Assembly: GCA_963931925.1 (NCBI GenBank)
Contig: OZ007570.1
Location: forward strand, 45,309,691 to 45,373,690
Source of the DNA: Onchidella celtica
Lineage: Eukaryota > Mollusca > Gastropoda > Systellommatophora > Onchidiidae
Length of the DNA stretch: 64,000 nt
Direction: 5' to 3'
The notes below the pieces were generated by a model, which was not told the DNA's origin, did not search any database, and saw only the letters and a list, made by a program, of their open reading frames with translations. Both the position numbers and the translations under genes were made by a program. Positions 45,826 through 56,838 of this stretch are shown one piece after another; the stretch's first letter is position 1; every line of letters begins with the position of its first letter.

Positions 45826-46368
45826 AAGAGACCAAAAGCCAGAGGCTGAGGCCTCGAGAAACAAAGATCTCTCCATGAATGTTATCGAAATCCAATCAGC
45901 ATTAATGAGTTTTCGGGGGTATATTACCCCAAACCCAACACTGTTCCTAATGGTAAATTCTAAAAGTATTCAGAAAGCAGGCCATCGATGTTGATACGAT
46001 TGGCAGGGAAATGGTGACGGAAATACGAGTTATAAGAAATCTGATTGGTCAAAAACTCCCGGGCCTACTGTTGTTTATAGTTTTGAAATGGTGCAGTTTC
46101 GGAGATTGTACAAGATTCTGACTTGGATCCGTGGTGAATTAATGTATTAGGATACGGAAAGTGCCATTTGAATGAAGGAGCAGCTATACTTAGATGAAGA
46201 AGGATGAGCAAAAAAAATGTCCGCCTTCTTCAAGATGAAAGGACACACATCCTGCGCAAAGAGATCTTGGGTTACTCGTGGGCCTCAGCCTAATGCTATT
46301 GGTCCCCAAGATCTTTGTTTCTCAAGGGCCTCAACTTTTGGCTGTTGGCCCTCAATTCTTGGTTCATG
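45826..46368 (+). mobile_element. Fold-back element with ~45-bp inverted ends
   Basis: The left end carries ACCAAAAGCCAGAGGCTGAG followed by CGAGAAACAAAGATCT. The right end (46306-46352) is its inverted counterpart, AGATCTTTGTTTCTCAAGG followed by CTCAACTTTTGGCTGTTGG. The right end is also tandemly repeated: a diverged ~43-bp copy precedes it (46262-46303) and a partial one follows. A related end fragment lies near 2862. It is non-coding; superfamily unknown. Confidence 0.55.
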
Positions 46369-48624
46369 GATTCTTCCAAATTTTTAATTCATCGTCTTCC
46401 TGGTCGATGTTTGTTTCTTTCATTTTGTCCTTTCGTTTCACTTGTTCAGATTTGTTCCTCCATTTTCAGGCTTTCTTTCTTGTTGAAACGCAAAACTTTC
46501 AAAAGTGATTTTAAATTATGAAAATTATACACCAGAAGTCCGTCATCCTATTCAAAGAATAAACAGCCTAGTTGTTGGAGTTGTTGTTGTTGTTGTCGCT
46601 GTTGTTGTTCTTGTTGTATTCAAGAGCTTTTATTTGTCTTGGCTGACTATCAAATTAATCACGATTTCCATGATTGTATTTGTTTGTATACAATATTTGC
46701 TTGGAAAGATTTTTGTTGTTTATATTTGTCGTTGTTGGTTATGTTTTGGTTTTTTTTTCATCTTATTTTTTCTTTTGCGTTACCTTCTGTCATCACAACT
46801 CCAACTTCGCAGATTTTCACATTGTATAATTAATGTTGTTGTTGCAGTTCTAGAATACAAAACCACATTCACGCAAAGAGCATTAGTTGACGATTACTCG
46901 GAACCCACAAGTCCCCTTCACTGGGTTGCCATGGACGACATTACGCGCGGGCTCTCTCTCCTCTTCCCCCCCCCCCCCCCCCGCTTCTCACTCATCGGCC
47001 TAATAGCTTCTTCCGCATGGTCAGGCAATATGGCGGCGTGAAATAAATATAGATCAGTGTCTCGCGCAAGGAAGACGCGAGAATAGATTACTTTCCATCA
47101 CCCGAGACACAGTAATGGGGGGGCGGGGGCGGTGAGGAATAGTCGGGAGAGGAGGAGAGGGACGAGAGTGAAGAAAATAGTGTGTGTGTGGGAAGTCAGT
47201 TCTGAATAAACCAATTTCTACCGTGGGCATTCCAGAATTTTCCCAAAATATCTCTTCCCTACTCCTCCCCAAACTCTCTTTCAATCAATTGAGGTAGGTT
47301 TTTATGCTTGCATGAAGATGAGTATGTCCAATGTATATATATTTCAGTGGTAGGGTTTCATACCCAGATTACACTGATTTGACAAGCAGCTTTACCAGAT
47401 TAAATGTGGTGATAGATTTCTCAGGGTGGGGGAATATTAATTTTGCACCTTTTTTTTTTTTTTTAATTGCTGATGGAATAGGTCTGGTGTTGGGGTGGGG
47501 GGAGGTGGTGGTATTTATCTATACGAGTGGATGCTGCTTGTTAAATCGAAGAGTATTTGCCATACTGTTGTATCTGCATTTTTGCCGATATTGAGGTTTT
47601 GTCTTGAAAGTTGTTTTCTCACTTCTAATGTTATTTTGCGTAAGTGTCGTAAGAGTGTATTTTTCGTAGGCATTTTTACGCAAGTTTCTGGTTTAAAGTG
47701 TACTGAACAAAACCTTGATTTTACACAGCTCCTCATTTTCTCGAAAAGCCGAAAAAACACATACATAGGGAAAATACCCGACGAAATGGCAGGCCTGAGA
47801 AAGCCTTGTGCCGCTTTCTTTCCCTCTGATTCTATCAGAGGCATAAATGTGTAATATAATTGTTTCTATGTTTCTGTGTTTGTGTTAAAAGCATTTGAGG
47901 TGAAACCAGTTTGCCGTGACGGGTGTTTGTGAATGCTTGAATACCTGGCATCGTCCATCTCACAAACTGGCGTATCGGTAATTTTGCTGGTTTTGAATTA
48001 TGACTACCTTCTCATCGCTGGTGGTGACATCTATCTGGTCACAAAGTAACGTATGGATAGGGACATTCCACGTAAAATGTTACCTGAGAGCCATTTTTCA
48101 AACCACGCCTGGGGAAAAAATTCATGGTTGTGTTGTAAAGAGAAGTAATTAAATTAACATTTTTGGTTAGCATTATCTTCCTTGTGTGATTGATCATGTG
48201 ACCTGGTGACCATCTTGGAAAAGAGCACATGTTTACAACCTCCTATTAGTTACCAAGATTATGTCCCATCAGTTATCCAGACTAATTGCCTCGGTGTGCT
48301 TCAAAGTAAAACTTGATTATTTATGCGTTTTCTGTTTGCTTAAATGCATGTATTTTTCTGTCCCATCAGTTACCAACTAAAGTCAAAGCAATTGAATGAA
48401 CCCATCTTAATTTTTATTATAACAAAGTTTGATAATTTCCCGTTAGTTACTGTGGAATGTCCCTTTAATCGTTTTGAAGTTTTAAGCAGACTAGAAACGT
48501 TTTTGGCCACATCCAACAATAACAAAAGTGATCAGAACTGTTGATTCGCCAGTACGTGAAATGGAAGAGAATGTTCCTGAAGGCACAAAAATACATAATT
48601 ATGTTACAATAGTTCAATCACGAT
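46369..48624. other. Intronic stretch, nothing firm recognised
   Basis: A GTT triplet run (46565-46620), poly-C near 46968 and poly-T near 47450. The longest frame (178 codons, 46505) is a low-complexity Val/Phe/Leu-rich frame without a domain. Confidence 0.4.
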
Positions 48625-48628
48625 TTAA

Positions 48629-48835
48629 CCCTTTCAATGCCGACTTCGTAAAACGTGAAGAGCCTCATGTCTGGACGACCGTAAACAGCAGTTTTCTGCA
48701 GTTTATTTTACATTCCAAACAGGTATTATTATTATTTCAACACATTCTTCTACATGAAAAGACGACAATCATGAGATCTGCACATTTATATTAAAACGAA
48801 TAAAAATCAGTTACGCAGCACTGGGAATGAAAGGG
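48629..48835 (+). mobile_element. piggyBac-type MITE flanked by TTAA
   Basis: The ends CCCTTTCAATGCC and GGGAATGAAAGGG are inverted repeats starting with CCC. TTAA lies directly outside both (48625-48628 and 48836-48839), the target duplication typical of piggyBac. It is 207 bp long and non-coding. Confidence 0.85.
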
Positions 48836-48839
48836 TTAA

Positions 48840-49463
48840 TATGCGTGTAGGCTGCGAGCACTGTCGCTAATTTTGGGGGAAAACATACAGTCTGTCTAAT
48901 GAGGCTTGCATCGGTTCAGCATAAAAGACAGTAGGCGGGTAAAAACTTTATTTTGGCGTGAGAGAGGATTACTTGTTTTAAGTTCCTCGATCGATTTCTT
49001 TTGTGATAATATTTAGACAATGGATGACTCATGGCGTAAAATTCTTACAAAGTTCCAGTGGGTTTTGTTGCTATTGTTCCGATCTTGAACAAGCATTTGA
49101 CTGGTCTTGTAAAGTACAAGTGATTTCATAATGACATTTATTTAGGAATGTGTGTGTCATCCGCTTCCAGTGCACATGCGCCGTTGAAAAATGTCAGAGG
49201 CCCGAGGGTGGGCTCATGCGCGGGAGAGGATGACAAAAGAGGAAAGTTAAAAGAAAAGAATGAAGACTGTTTATTATTTGCAATATTTTCGAGCATGTTC
49301 AAAATATGTAAAAGGAGGAATTTGGGAAGAATTTCGGGCAGAGAGGGAACTCCAAACTGGGAAAGTGTGTACTCTGTACATAAATAAAAGTTTTATGATC
49401 TATTGAAAGAATTTCTTTTTTCATTTGTTTTGATTGCAATAAATGAAGAAATTTAAATAAATT
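48840..49463. other. Intronic stretch, nothing recognised
   Basis: No gene or repeat match was seen before the LINE insertion. Confidence 0.4.
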
Positions 49464-52400
49464 CTGCTCCAATTGTTCATGCCTTGACGTGGAGGAGTGG
49501 CTTGCGTGTCCCAGTGATCCCAGGAGCTAAGCCAGCGGAGGCCTCGTGCCCCTGATAGCTTTAAGCAAGCTGGACAGGTCATGGGGGAAGGACCAGACAA
49601 GATTGAACAGACCGGCCCTCCAGGTTCGGGGGTTGGGCGTAGGGCTAACAACCCTACCCTGAAATCCTTGTTGGGGTGACCTTACTTGGAGAAACAAAAA
49701 TCGTTACGGAAACAGCAACATGGAAAAACCAACGTTCTGGATGTGATGGACCTTCTGAGTACCTCGCGACTCGTATGAATGCAAGTAGTGAAAGCCGAAA
49801 GGAAACTGCTAGCAGGATGAAGGAGGAACTGAACACCGCCAAAACCAAGACCAGGATTGGATACTGGAATGTTAGAACAATGTATGAATCGGGTAAGTTA
49901 GCACAAGTAACATCAGAGATGAGGCGCTACAACCTACACATCCTGGGTGTAAGTGAGAGCAGATGGACTGGATCTGGAAGGATCAAAACATCCACTGGAG
50001 AAACCGTTCTCTACTCTGGAAGAGAGGATGACCAACATCATGGAGGAGTAGCCATCATCCTAAAGAAAGGACTGGACAAATGCTTGTTGGAGTGGAAACC
50101 AGTCAATAGCAGACTGATGAGGATGAGGATGAAAGGACGACACACAAACATCACTGTCATCCAATGTTATGCACCAACCAACGAAAACGACAACACAGAC
50201 AAAGACGACTTTTATGAACAACTCCAGTGGGAAATGGACATGACGCCACGGCATGATCTCATCATTGTCATGGGAGACCTCAATGCTAAGGTAGGTAAAG
50301 ATGATATAAATTATGAAAGAGTAATGGGAAAACATGGAACTGGAACAAGGAATGACAATGGAGAAAGGCTTGTGGATTTTTGTGCCTTGAACAACTTAGT
50401 CATCGGAGGGACCCTTTTCACACACAGAGAAATTCACAAACTCACATGGAATTCTCCAAATGGAAGAGACAAGAACCAAATAGACCATTTGATGATCAAC
50501 GGTATGTGGAGACGATCCCTTCTAGATGTGAAAGTGAAAAGAGGAGCTGACGTAGCCAGCGACCACCATCTAGTGGCAGCACTTATCAAAATTAAACTGA
50601 ACAAGACCGGAATCAAGACATCAAAGCAAAGACACCTTAATATTCAGAAACTGAGAGATGCAAGTGTTAGAAATGCCTTCAACATACAAGTCAAGAACCG
50701 ATTCCAGGCTCTACGAGAGTCTGATAAGAACAACCCTAAAGAAAGAGGAATCGATTCAGAGTGGAAAAGAGTAACTACAGTGTACACAGAGAGCAGTGTA
50801 GCCTGCCTTGGATTTAATGAGAAAGGGAAAAGCAAGGAGTGGATCCAACAAAGAACATGGGATGTGATCGAGGAGAGGAAAGTCATGAAAAAGAAACTCC
50901 TACAAGTGAAATCGGAAAGGCTGAAAGAGAGGTACCAACATAGCTACACAGAGTTAAATAAGAAAGTGAAGAGACTAGTAAAGAAAGATAAACGAGAAGC
51001 CATGGAACAGCTAGCGGCAGATGCGGAGGAGGCAGCAGCAAGAGGAGAACAGGGTAAGCTCCACAAGATCACTAAGCGCATTTGTGGCAAGTACGGTGGA
51101 AGACCAAGTGTTCCAATCAAAGACAAGAATGGGAAACTACTGACTACAGAACGAGAACAGGATACACGCTGGACAGAGCACTTTCAGGAATTACTAAACC
51201 GGCCACCACCTGAAGATAGAATAATAATACAAGATGCTGCTGAAGACCTTGACATCAACATAGATCCACCAAAGAAGGAAGAGATAGTGGCAGCAATAAA
51301 GAGCCTAAAAAACAGCAAAGCCCCAGGAAAAGACAACTTGACTGCAGAACTGTTCAAAGCAGATCCGGATCAGTCAGCCACCATCCTTCAGCCACTGTTC
51401 ACAGCTATCTGGGAAGCAGAAGCAGTACCAAAGAGCTGGAATGAAGGCAGAATAGTGAAAATACCCAAGAAAGGAGCACTCAGCGATTGCAACAACTGGC
51501 GTGGTATCACTCTCCTTTCTATACCCAGCAAAATCCTTGCCAAGATCATTGTGCAACGTATGTCAGATGCTGTGGACAAGACACTGAGAAAGGAACAGGC
51601 CGGATTCCGAAAGGGGAAAGGATGCATTGACCAGATCTTCACACTCCGAAACATCATAGAACAGTGTTCAGAATGGCAAAGGCAGCTCTATGTGAACTTC
51701 GTTGACTTCGAAAAGGCCTTCGACAGCATCCACAGAGAGAGTATATGGCGCATTCTTCGACACTATGGGATTCCCAGCAAGCTTGTTGAACTCATCAAAA
51801 GCTTTTACAAGAACTTCAGTTGCAGTGTCGGAAACAGTGATGCATCCTTTGAAGTGAAAACTGGTGTACGGCAAGGATGTGTGATGTCAACAATTTTGTT
51901 TAACCTCGTAATCGACTGGATTATGCGGAAAACTACAGAGGATGCACCAAGAGGCATCAGATGGACACTCTTCGACAACCTAGAGGATTTGGACTTTGCG
52001 GATGACCTTGCGCTATTGTCACATAGTCACCAACATATGCAAGATAAGACGCAGAGACTACATAATTTTGGATGCAAAGTAGGCCTTCGGATTAGCCAGA
52101 AGAAGACAGAGATTATGACCCTAAATGTAGACACTCCAGCACCAGTGCAAGTAGATGACAAGAACCTCACCACGACGGACAAATTTAAATACCTTGGTAG
52201 CATTATCAGACCAGAGGGTGGCACAAAGGAGGACATCCAAAGTAGGCTGGGAAATGCAAGGGCTGTCTTTCAAAGTATGAGCAACATCTGGAAATCGACA
52301 CAATACGGCATCAACACCAAGATCAGACTGTACCAAAGCTGTGTCCTATCCACACTCCTGTATGGATCAGAGTGTTGGCGAATGACAGAAGGTGATCTCG

Positions 52401-52783
52401 CCAAGTTGTCTTCCTTCCACACCACATGTCTTCGTAGGATTCTCCGCATCTTTTGGCCAAACAAGATTTCTAATCAGGAACTACTAAGGCGATGCAAGCA
52501 AGAAGAAATAGCCAACATCATCACGAAGAGACGATGGAGATGGCTTGGACACGTGCTGCGAAAGGAAGCAAATTCTATAACCAAAACAGCACTTCAGTGG
52601 ACACCGGAGGGACGGCGCAAGCGAGGCAGACCCAAGGCAACCTGGCGGAGAACAATCGAGGCAGAGATGAAATCCTTCAATCACTCATGGGGAACTCTCG
52701 CAAAGATGGCCCAGGACAGACAGGGCTGGAGATCCTTTGTTGCTGCCCTAAGCACCAGTGGGTGCAACAGGAAATAGTAGTAG
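49464..52783 (+). mobile_element. Full-length RTE-like LINE
   Basis: It is about 3.3 kb and in the same orientation as TULP4. A ~200-bp GC-rich leader is followed by one long ORF and then almost no 3' UTR. The ORF stop is the first of three TAG triplets, after which TAAATAAATT appears (52784-52793). The same 10 bp lies just before the leader (49454-49463), a good target-site duplication. One ORF with an APE endonuclease and a reverse transcriptase, plus a C-terminal region like that of BovB, fits the RTE superfamily. The uninterrupted ORF and matching duplication suggest a young, possibly still competent copy. Confidence 0.85.
49775..52777 (+). CDS. RTE-like LINE polyprotein (APE endonuclease and reverse transcriptase)
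   Basis: From the first ATG it is 1000 residues; the frame is open a further 33 codons upstream to a GTG at 49676, and residue numbers here count from that GTG. The APE endonuclease spans about residues 58-310: GYWNVRT (62-68), SESRW (93-97), CYAPT (164-168), GDLNAKVG (200-207), QIDHL (268-272) and SDHHLV (295-300) hold its usual catalytic residues. The reverse transcriptase spans about 530-820: NSKAPGKD, NWRGITLL, AGFRKGKG, VDFEKAFDS (676-684, first Asp), GVRQGCVMS and FADD (774-777, catalytic pair). The C-terminal part has YGSECW (896-901), RRWRWLGHVLRKE (952-964) and RRKRGRPKATW, as in BovB-type elements. It would nick DNA and copy its own RNA by target-primed reverse transcription. No defect was seen. 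Confidence 0.9.
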   Translation: MNASSESRKETASRMKEELNTAKTKTRIGYWNVRTMYESGKLAQVTSEMRRYNLHILGVSESRWTGSGRIKTSTGETVLYSGREDDQHHGGVAIILKKGLDKCLLEWKPVNSRLMRMRMKGRHTNITVIQCYAPTNENDNTDKDDFYEQLQWEMDMTPRHDLIIVMGDLNAKVGKDDINYERVMGKHGTGTRNDNGERLVDFCALNNLVIGGTLFTHREIHKLTWNSPNGRDKNQIDHLMINGMWRRSLLDVKVKRGADVASDHHLVAALIKIKLNKTGIKTSKQRHLNIQKLRDASVRNAFNIQVKNRFQALRESDKNNPKERGIDSEWKRVTTVYTESSVACLGFNEKGKSKEWIQQRTWDVIEERKVMKKKLLQVKSERLKERYQHSYTELNKKVKRLVKKDKREAMEQLAADAEEAAARGEQGKLHKITKRICGKYGGRPSVPIKDKNGKLLTTEREQDTRWTEHFQELLNRPPPEDRIIIQDAAEDLDINIDPPKKEEIVAAIKSLKNSKAPGKDNLTAELFKADPDQSATILQPLFTAIWEAEAVPKSWNEGRIVKIPKKGALSDCNNWRGITLLSIPSKILAKIIVQRMSDAVDKTLRKEQAGFRKGKGCIDQIFTLRNIIEQCSEWQRQLYVNFVDFEKAFDSIHRESIWRILRHYGIPSKLVELIKSFYKNFSCSVGNSDASFEVKTGVRQGCVMSTILFNLVIDWIMRKTTEDAPRGIRWTLFDNLEDLDFADDLALLSHSHQHMQDKTQRLHNFGCKVGLRISQKKTEIMTLNVDTPAPVQVDDKNLTTTDKFKYLGSIIRPEGGTKEDIQSRLGNARAVFQSMSNIWKSTQYGINTKIRLYQSCVLSTLLYGSECWRMTEGDLAKLSSFHTTCLRRILRIFWPNKISNQELLRRCKQEEIANIITKRRWRWLGHVLRKEANSITKTALQWTPEGRRKRGRPKATWRRTIEAEMKSFNHSWGTLAKMAQDRQGWRSFVAALSTSGCNRK

Positions 52784-52793
52784 TAAATAAATT

Positions 52794-55215
52794 GTTTCAG
52801 TAATTGGCACTGCAAAAAATATAATGGTGATAAAAGTATTAGATGACAACTCAAAATGGGAGAGGAAGTGAGTAAACGTGTAATTGCGGGTGGGTGTAGA
52901 GAGAATGTGGCCTGGGAACCTTGCTCTAGCTAATTAAGTCAGCTTATTAAATTTGTCGTTAACAGAGTCGAAATCGTCGAAATATCAATTTCCACAGACG
53001 TCACTCGTTTCCTGGCTGAATTATTCGAAAATCTAATTTCATGTCGGCGGGTCATCGTGAACTTTTGCAGTCGAACGTGAAAACTGCATTTGATCTCTTG
53101 TTGTTCATAATAATTCTGCGGGAAACAGTGGGTGGCGTGTTTGTTTATGTAAACATTCCCGAGTAGAAAAACAAAAATCAGATCTAGGAAGACGATGCCA
53201 GGAAGTGCATCTCTCCCAAAGAGATTTTAATTCAGAATTCTTTCATACTGTGAGAGGGACGTACCGTTAAAAAATCGATAGCTAAAAATAGACAGGACAA
53301 AACAGACAAAGAAATGAATCCGCGAAATTGGATGTTTTCTTTTTATTGGCTCAGGCCTGATATATTTTACTCCTCCGGGCATTACGGACATGTCATATAT
53401 TTGCTCTCATTGCAGACTAGACGGCTCCGGAGTGTTGTTTGTCTGAGTAGATGTGATTGGGTGAAGTTTTCCGCAGGGCTGAGCGCCTTTGCAACTCCCG
53501 GGAATCATTATGGGAGGTTCTTAACTCTCCTGCCTTGTGCTGAAAGGGCATTTGGTTACGTTCTGAAAGCTGGACATGGACATGTTTGTTTACTTAATAT
53601 TTATTTATATCGTTATAAACTCACTCTCTTATTTATATATATTTACTAACCCTCATTCAAATCCTAACCCTCCGTACTATATAGGGAAAGAAGACTCTGT
53701 TCTGAAATACGAATAATTATATTACAATACCGAATTGTTTTTCTTTCCCCGCCCCCATTTTCCGGTTTCAGCTCTGGCCTGCGTACACCCGGAACTTTGA
53801 TGAACCAGAACGGGATTAGATAAGACCTTTGAGGCGGGAAGTGTTAATACTTCCATATATTTATATAGAGTGGCGAGCACGAAGAAGAGAAAGCAAATTG
53901 TCTTAACATTTTGGTGTTCCCTGTTGTGTGGGAACCAAAGGGGCCAAGAGATTGAAACAATGTTGCCTCAAGCTGTGTTTTGAAAAATCCATCAAGTAGT
54001 AAAAAGAAAAACGGCGTTGCCGTACGCATGAAAACATTCTTTTTATTTCACTACTTGAAGGCTTTTTGACGTTTGTGTTTCCGTTTCCGTTTCCGCACAC
54101 ATGAAAACACAGATTTAGTCTGCTTGAGAGTGGTCAAAATAAAAAAAACAACAAATGAAAACTTTGGAGAAGAAGCTTATTGCGCGCATGCGTAAAAAGA
54201 AAACAATACAATTTGGAAATATCGTGAAAGTACGAGGTTTATCATTATTGGAGGTCCCTTCGATTTTTGTGTTTGTCTATTTCCTGCGATCCTGTCCAGG
54301 CCACAACTTTATCCTCGGCGACCCAAGAGTGTGAAAAGAAGATGAGATAACTGTCAGTAATTCCAGTGTCATGTCTTTCCTCTATATCATTCATGCTTAG
54401 GAAACCACCCCGAGATGGCTCTGCAAAGTGATGCTGTATGTTAAAAATTAGACATGTTATTACTTTATGTGCCGGAATACTGTGCCTGGGTGTCTCAGAA
54501 AAAAAAATATGTATACACAGAATGATCTGCTCTAAATATTTGCATGGTCATCAGTGTCTGCCCTAGAATGGCCATCATTTTGAACACATGCTGTAACTCA
54601 AATAATTACAGACTTCTTCTCTCTAATTTGAATTATAAATCTTGGATATATCTTGTTGGACATCAATATGAATAGCTATAATAAGATGTGTGTACACTTT
54701 TTTAGACACGTTGTAATATGGCGCTTTGGGCTGTGAAGGCTGCAGCTTGTCTTCAGGAACTTCAGGCTTTTCGACTCAGCATCACAGCTATGGTTGTGCT
54801 CTTCCGCCTCGATTTCTTCACCCAGGACAGGAGAAGGAAAACGGCAGAAAAAAAAAATTAAATAAATTGGCACCCAATCAGGAAATCCCGTGGTCCGAGT
54901 GGCCCATTTATCCAGACATTCTAGGAGCCGCAAAATAACCACGGAGGCAGAATCTCAACGTTAGCTCATGAAGTCTAAGTACTCTGTACGGCTCTCACCC
55001 GCCCCCGCGCCTGTCGTGGCTTCAGTGAAATGAAAATAGGTGACAAAGTTGTGTCTGGGGTAAGGCTGGGAGCCCACTGAGTCAAGTCTTGTTTTGCACG
55101 TGTTTTGATTCAGTGGGCGAAATCTCACTTTCTACCGACCGACTCGAGACAGTGTTGACGCGTCCGAACAAGTGGGACAGTCAGTTTGGCCAGCACGTGA
55201 TTTAACTCCATTGTT
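52794..55215. other. Intronic stretch, nothing firm recognised
   Basis: There are short frames without domains. Around 55073-55118 is an imperfect inverted repeat, GCCCACTGAGTCAA facing TTTTGATTCAGTGGGC. Confidence 0.4.
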
Positions 55216-55426
55216 CACCATCATGATCACCAGTTGCCCTGTCTGGAACAGACATTGGTGATCATGGCTCTCCACTCGGATCTGTCATCAGCCAACCTCA
55301 GAAGGAGTTGTTGTTGTGACGTTTATTTGTTGTCCATGAATTAAGACTTTCAGTGAACGTTTTTCTCTGTCTACCCCTGCTGTTCCTGCCTTCGATCTTC
55401 CCTGTGACTGCTAGATGTTCGAGGCT
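55216..55426 (-). mobile_element. RTE-like LINE fragment, C-terminal coding part and tail
   Basis: The minus-strand codons read SLEHLAVTGKIEGRNSRGR, then QRKTFTESLNSWTTNK, then LADDRSEWRAMITNVCSRQG, NW and a TGA stop. The stop runs into TGA/TGG triplets. The sequence matches the LINE fragment at 7421 and belongs to a different RTE-like family from the intact copy at 49464. Upstream of ~55426 it joins dispersed repeat K. Confidence 0.75.
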
Positions 55427-55500
55427 CCATAGTTCATATCTCACACTAAAACCGAGACAGGATTGACGTGACACGGTGCGCCACCAGCTCAACTTTGGCT
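55427..55500 (-). repeat. Dispersed repeat K, copy 2
   Basis: CTCCATAGTTCATATCTC, then ACACTAAAACCGAGACA match 14205-14250. It is joined directly to the LINE fragment at 55426. Confidence 0.5.
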
Positions 55501-55784
55501 TTTTAGAAATTGTGCAAGTTTATCGCCAAATAAATCGTAATTGCTTGGTAGGGGAGTGTCCAAAGTCCCGCTTTCTGTTCTGCTCTCCAGGAATTTCCTG
55601 GTGGACATTGAGCATGTTATGTTTGAAGTCTTTCTCATATAAAATTTAAACAAAGCACGAAAAAACGCTGCGCTGTCGCTGTAAGCCTTACCACAAAGTG
55701 AAGGTGCGGTTTCAGTAAAGTGCCGTAGAAATATACAAAACCAATCTGCTTTAAAAATCTAGTCTACCAGAATTCATTGTAGAG

Positions 55785-56027
55785 CAGAGTTTTTCAACCT
55801 TTTTTGTCTCACGCCCCACTTCAATTTTCTAGAAAACAAAAAAAAAAAAAAACGTGCGCCCCCAAGTTAGTATACAGTATAAACAAAAAGATTCAAAAGA
55901 TATTTTATGTATTGAGTTTATCTATACAGTCAAGTTAAAATACACTGTGATAGTGTGAAAGTAAGACTTCTGTGCAAAATCCCCACGCCCCATGCTGAAG
56001 TCCCACGCCCCACCTTGAGAAACGCTG
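55785..56027 (+). mobile_element. hAT-type MITE, second family
   Basis: The ends CAGAGTTTTTCAACC and TTGAGAAACGCTG are inverted repeats. They are flanked by a perfect 8-bp duplication TTGTAGAG (55777-55784 and 56028-56035), the hAT target size. It is 243 bp and non-coding. A 3' half of the same family lies at 12228. Confidence 0.9.
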
Positions 56028-56402
56028 TTGTAGAGTTTTGTTGTTGTTTGTTTCTAAAGTGGCGTTATGCAAGACACATTGTGGGGGTGGGGGTCACATT
56101 TGAACTAATTGCATACAAATTCAAACGCCCCATGAACACGTCCACAAATCATTTTTTCAGTGTGCGTGGCGCCAGAATTAGTGCTCTTGTCCACAGCATC
56201 CGCTCCGCTCTGCTATTTTTACGGAAAATGACGTATATAAAAGAAAAACACTCTTTGCTTCTGTATACTTGTCCACAGCATCCGTTCCGCTTTTCACCCC
56301 TATAGAGTCAAAGAGAGTTTTTCATTCTTCATTTTCCGTAAAAAAGAGCGGAGCGGATGCTATGGACAAGACCACTTAGCAGATGCGAATTCTTACTTTA
56401 AA
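56028..56402. other. Intronic stretch with a short inverted repeat
   Basis: CTTGTCCACAGCATCCGCTC (56187) recurs at 56269 and appears inverted as GAGCGGATGCTATGGACAAG near 56345-56371. The family is unknown. Confidence 0.45.
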
Positions 56403-56838
56403 GAGGATGGGAGGACAATGTCAATTTTGTATGTGCAGACAGCTATTTATGTGCGGTATCATTATGTGACTGTTGCATGTGACCCACGGCATTACGCCAA
56501 GACTGACTTCCATGAGGATGGGAGGACAATGTCAATTTTATATTTGCAGATAGCTATTTATGTGCGGTATCATTATGTGACTGTTGCATGTGACCCACGG
56601 CATTACGCCAAGACTGACTTCCATGAGGATGGGAGGACAATGTCAATTTTATATTTGCAGACAGCTATTTATATGTGGTATCATTATGTGACTATTGCAT
56701 GTGACCCACGGCATTATGCCAAGACTGACTTCCATGAGGATGGGAGGTCAGTGTCAATTTTGTATTAATTGCAGACAGCTATTTATGTGCGGTATCATTA
56801 TGTGACTGTTGCATATGACCCACGGCATTATGCCAAGT
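56403..56838 (+). repeat. 111-bp tandem repeat, four units
   Basis: Units start at 56403, 56514, 56625 and 56736, each beginning GAGGATGGGAGG and containing TTATGTGCGGTATCATTATG. The period is 37 codons, so one frame stays open across the first three units (ATGTCAATTTT onward, giving YVRYHYVTVACDPRHYAK per unit). The fourth unit has a 3-base insertion that makes an in-frame TAA. There is no similarity to a known protein and no splice evidence; it is treated as a minisatellite. Confidence 0.85.

Noticed and set aside
52492-52803. 103-codon open frame overlapping the LINE ORF
   Set aside because: It lies in another frame of the reverse-transcriptase gene's 3' end and has no independent signature.
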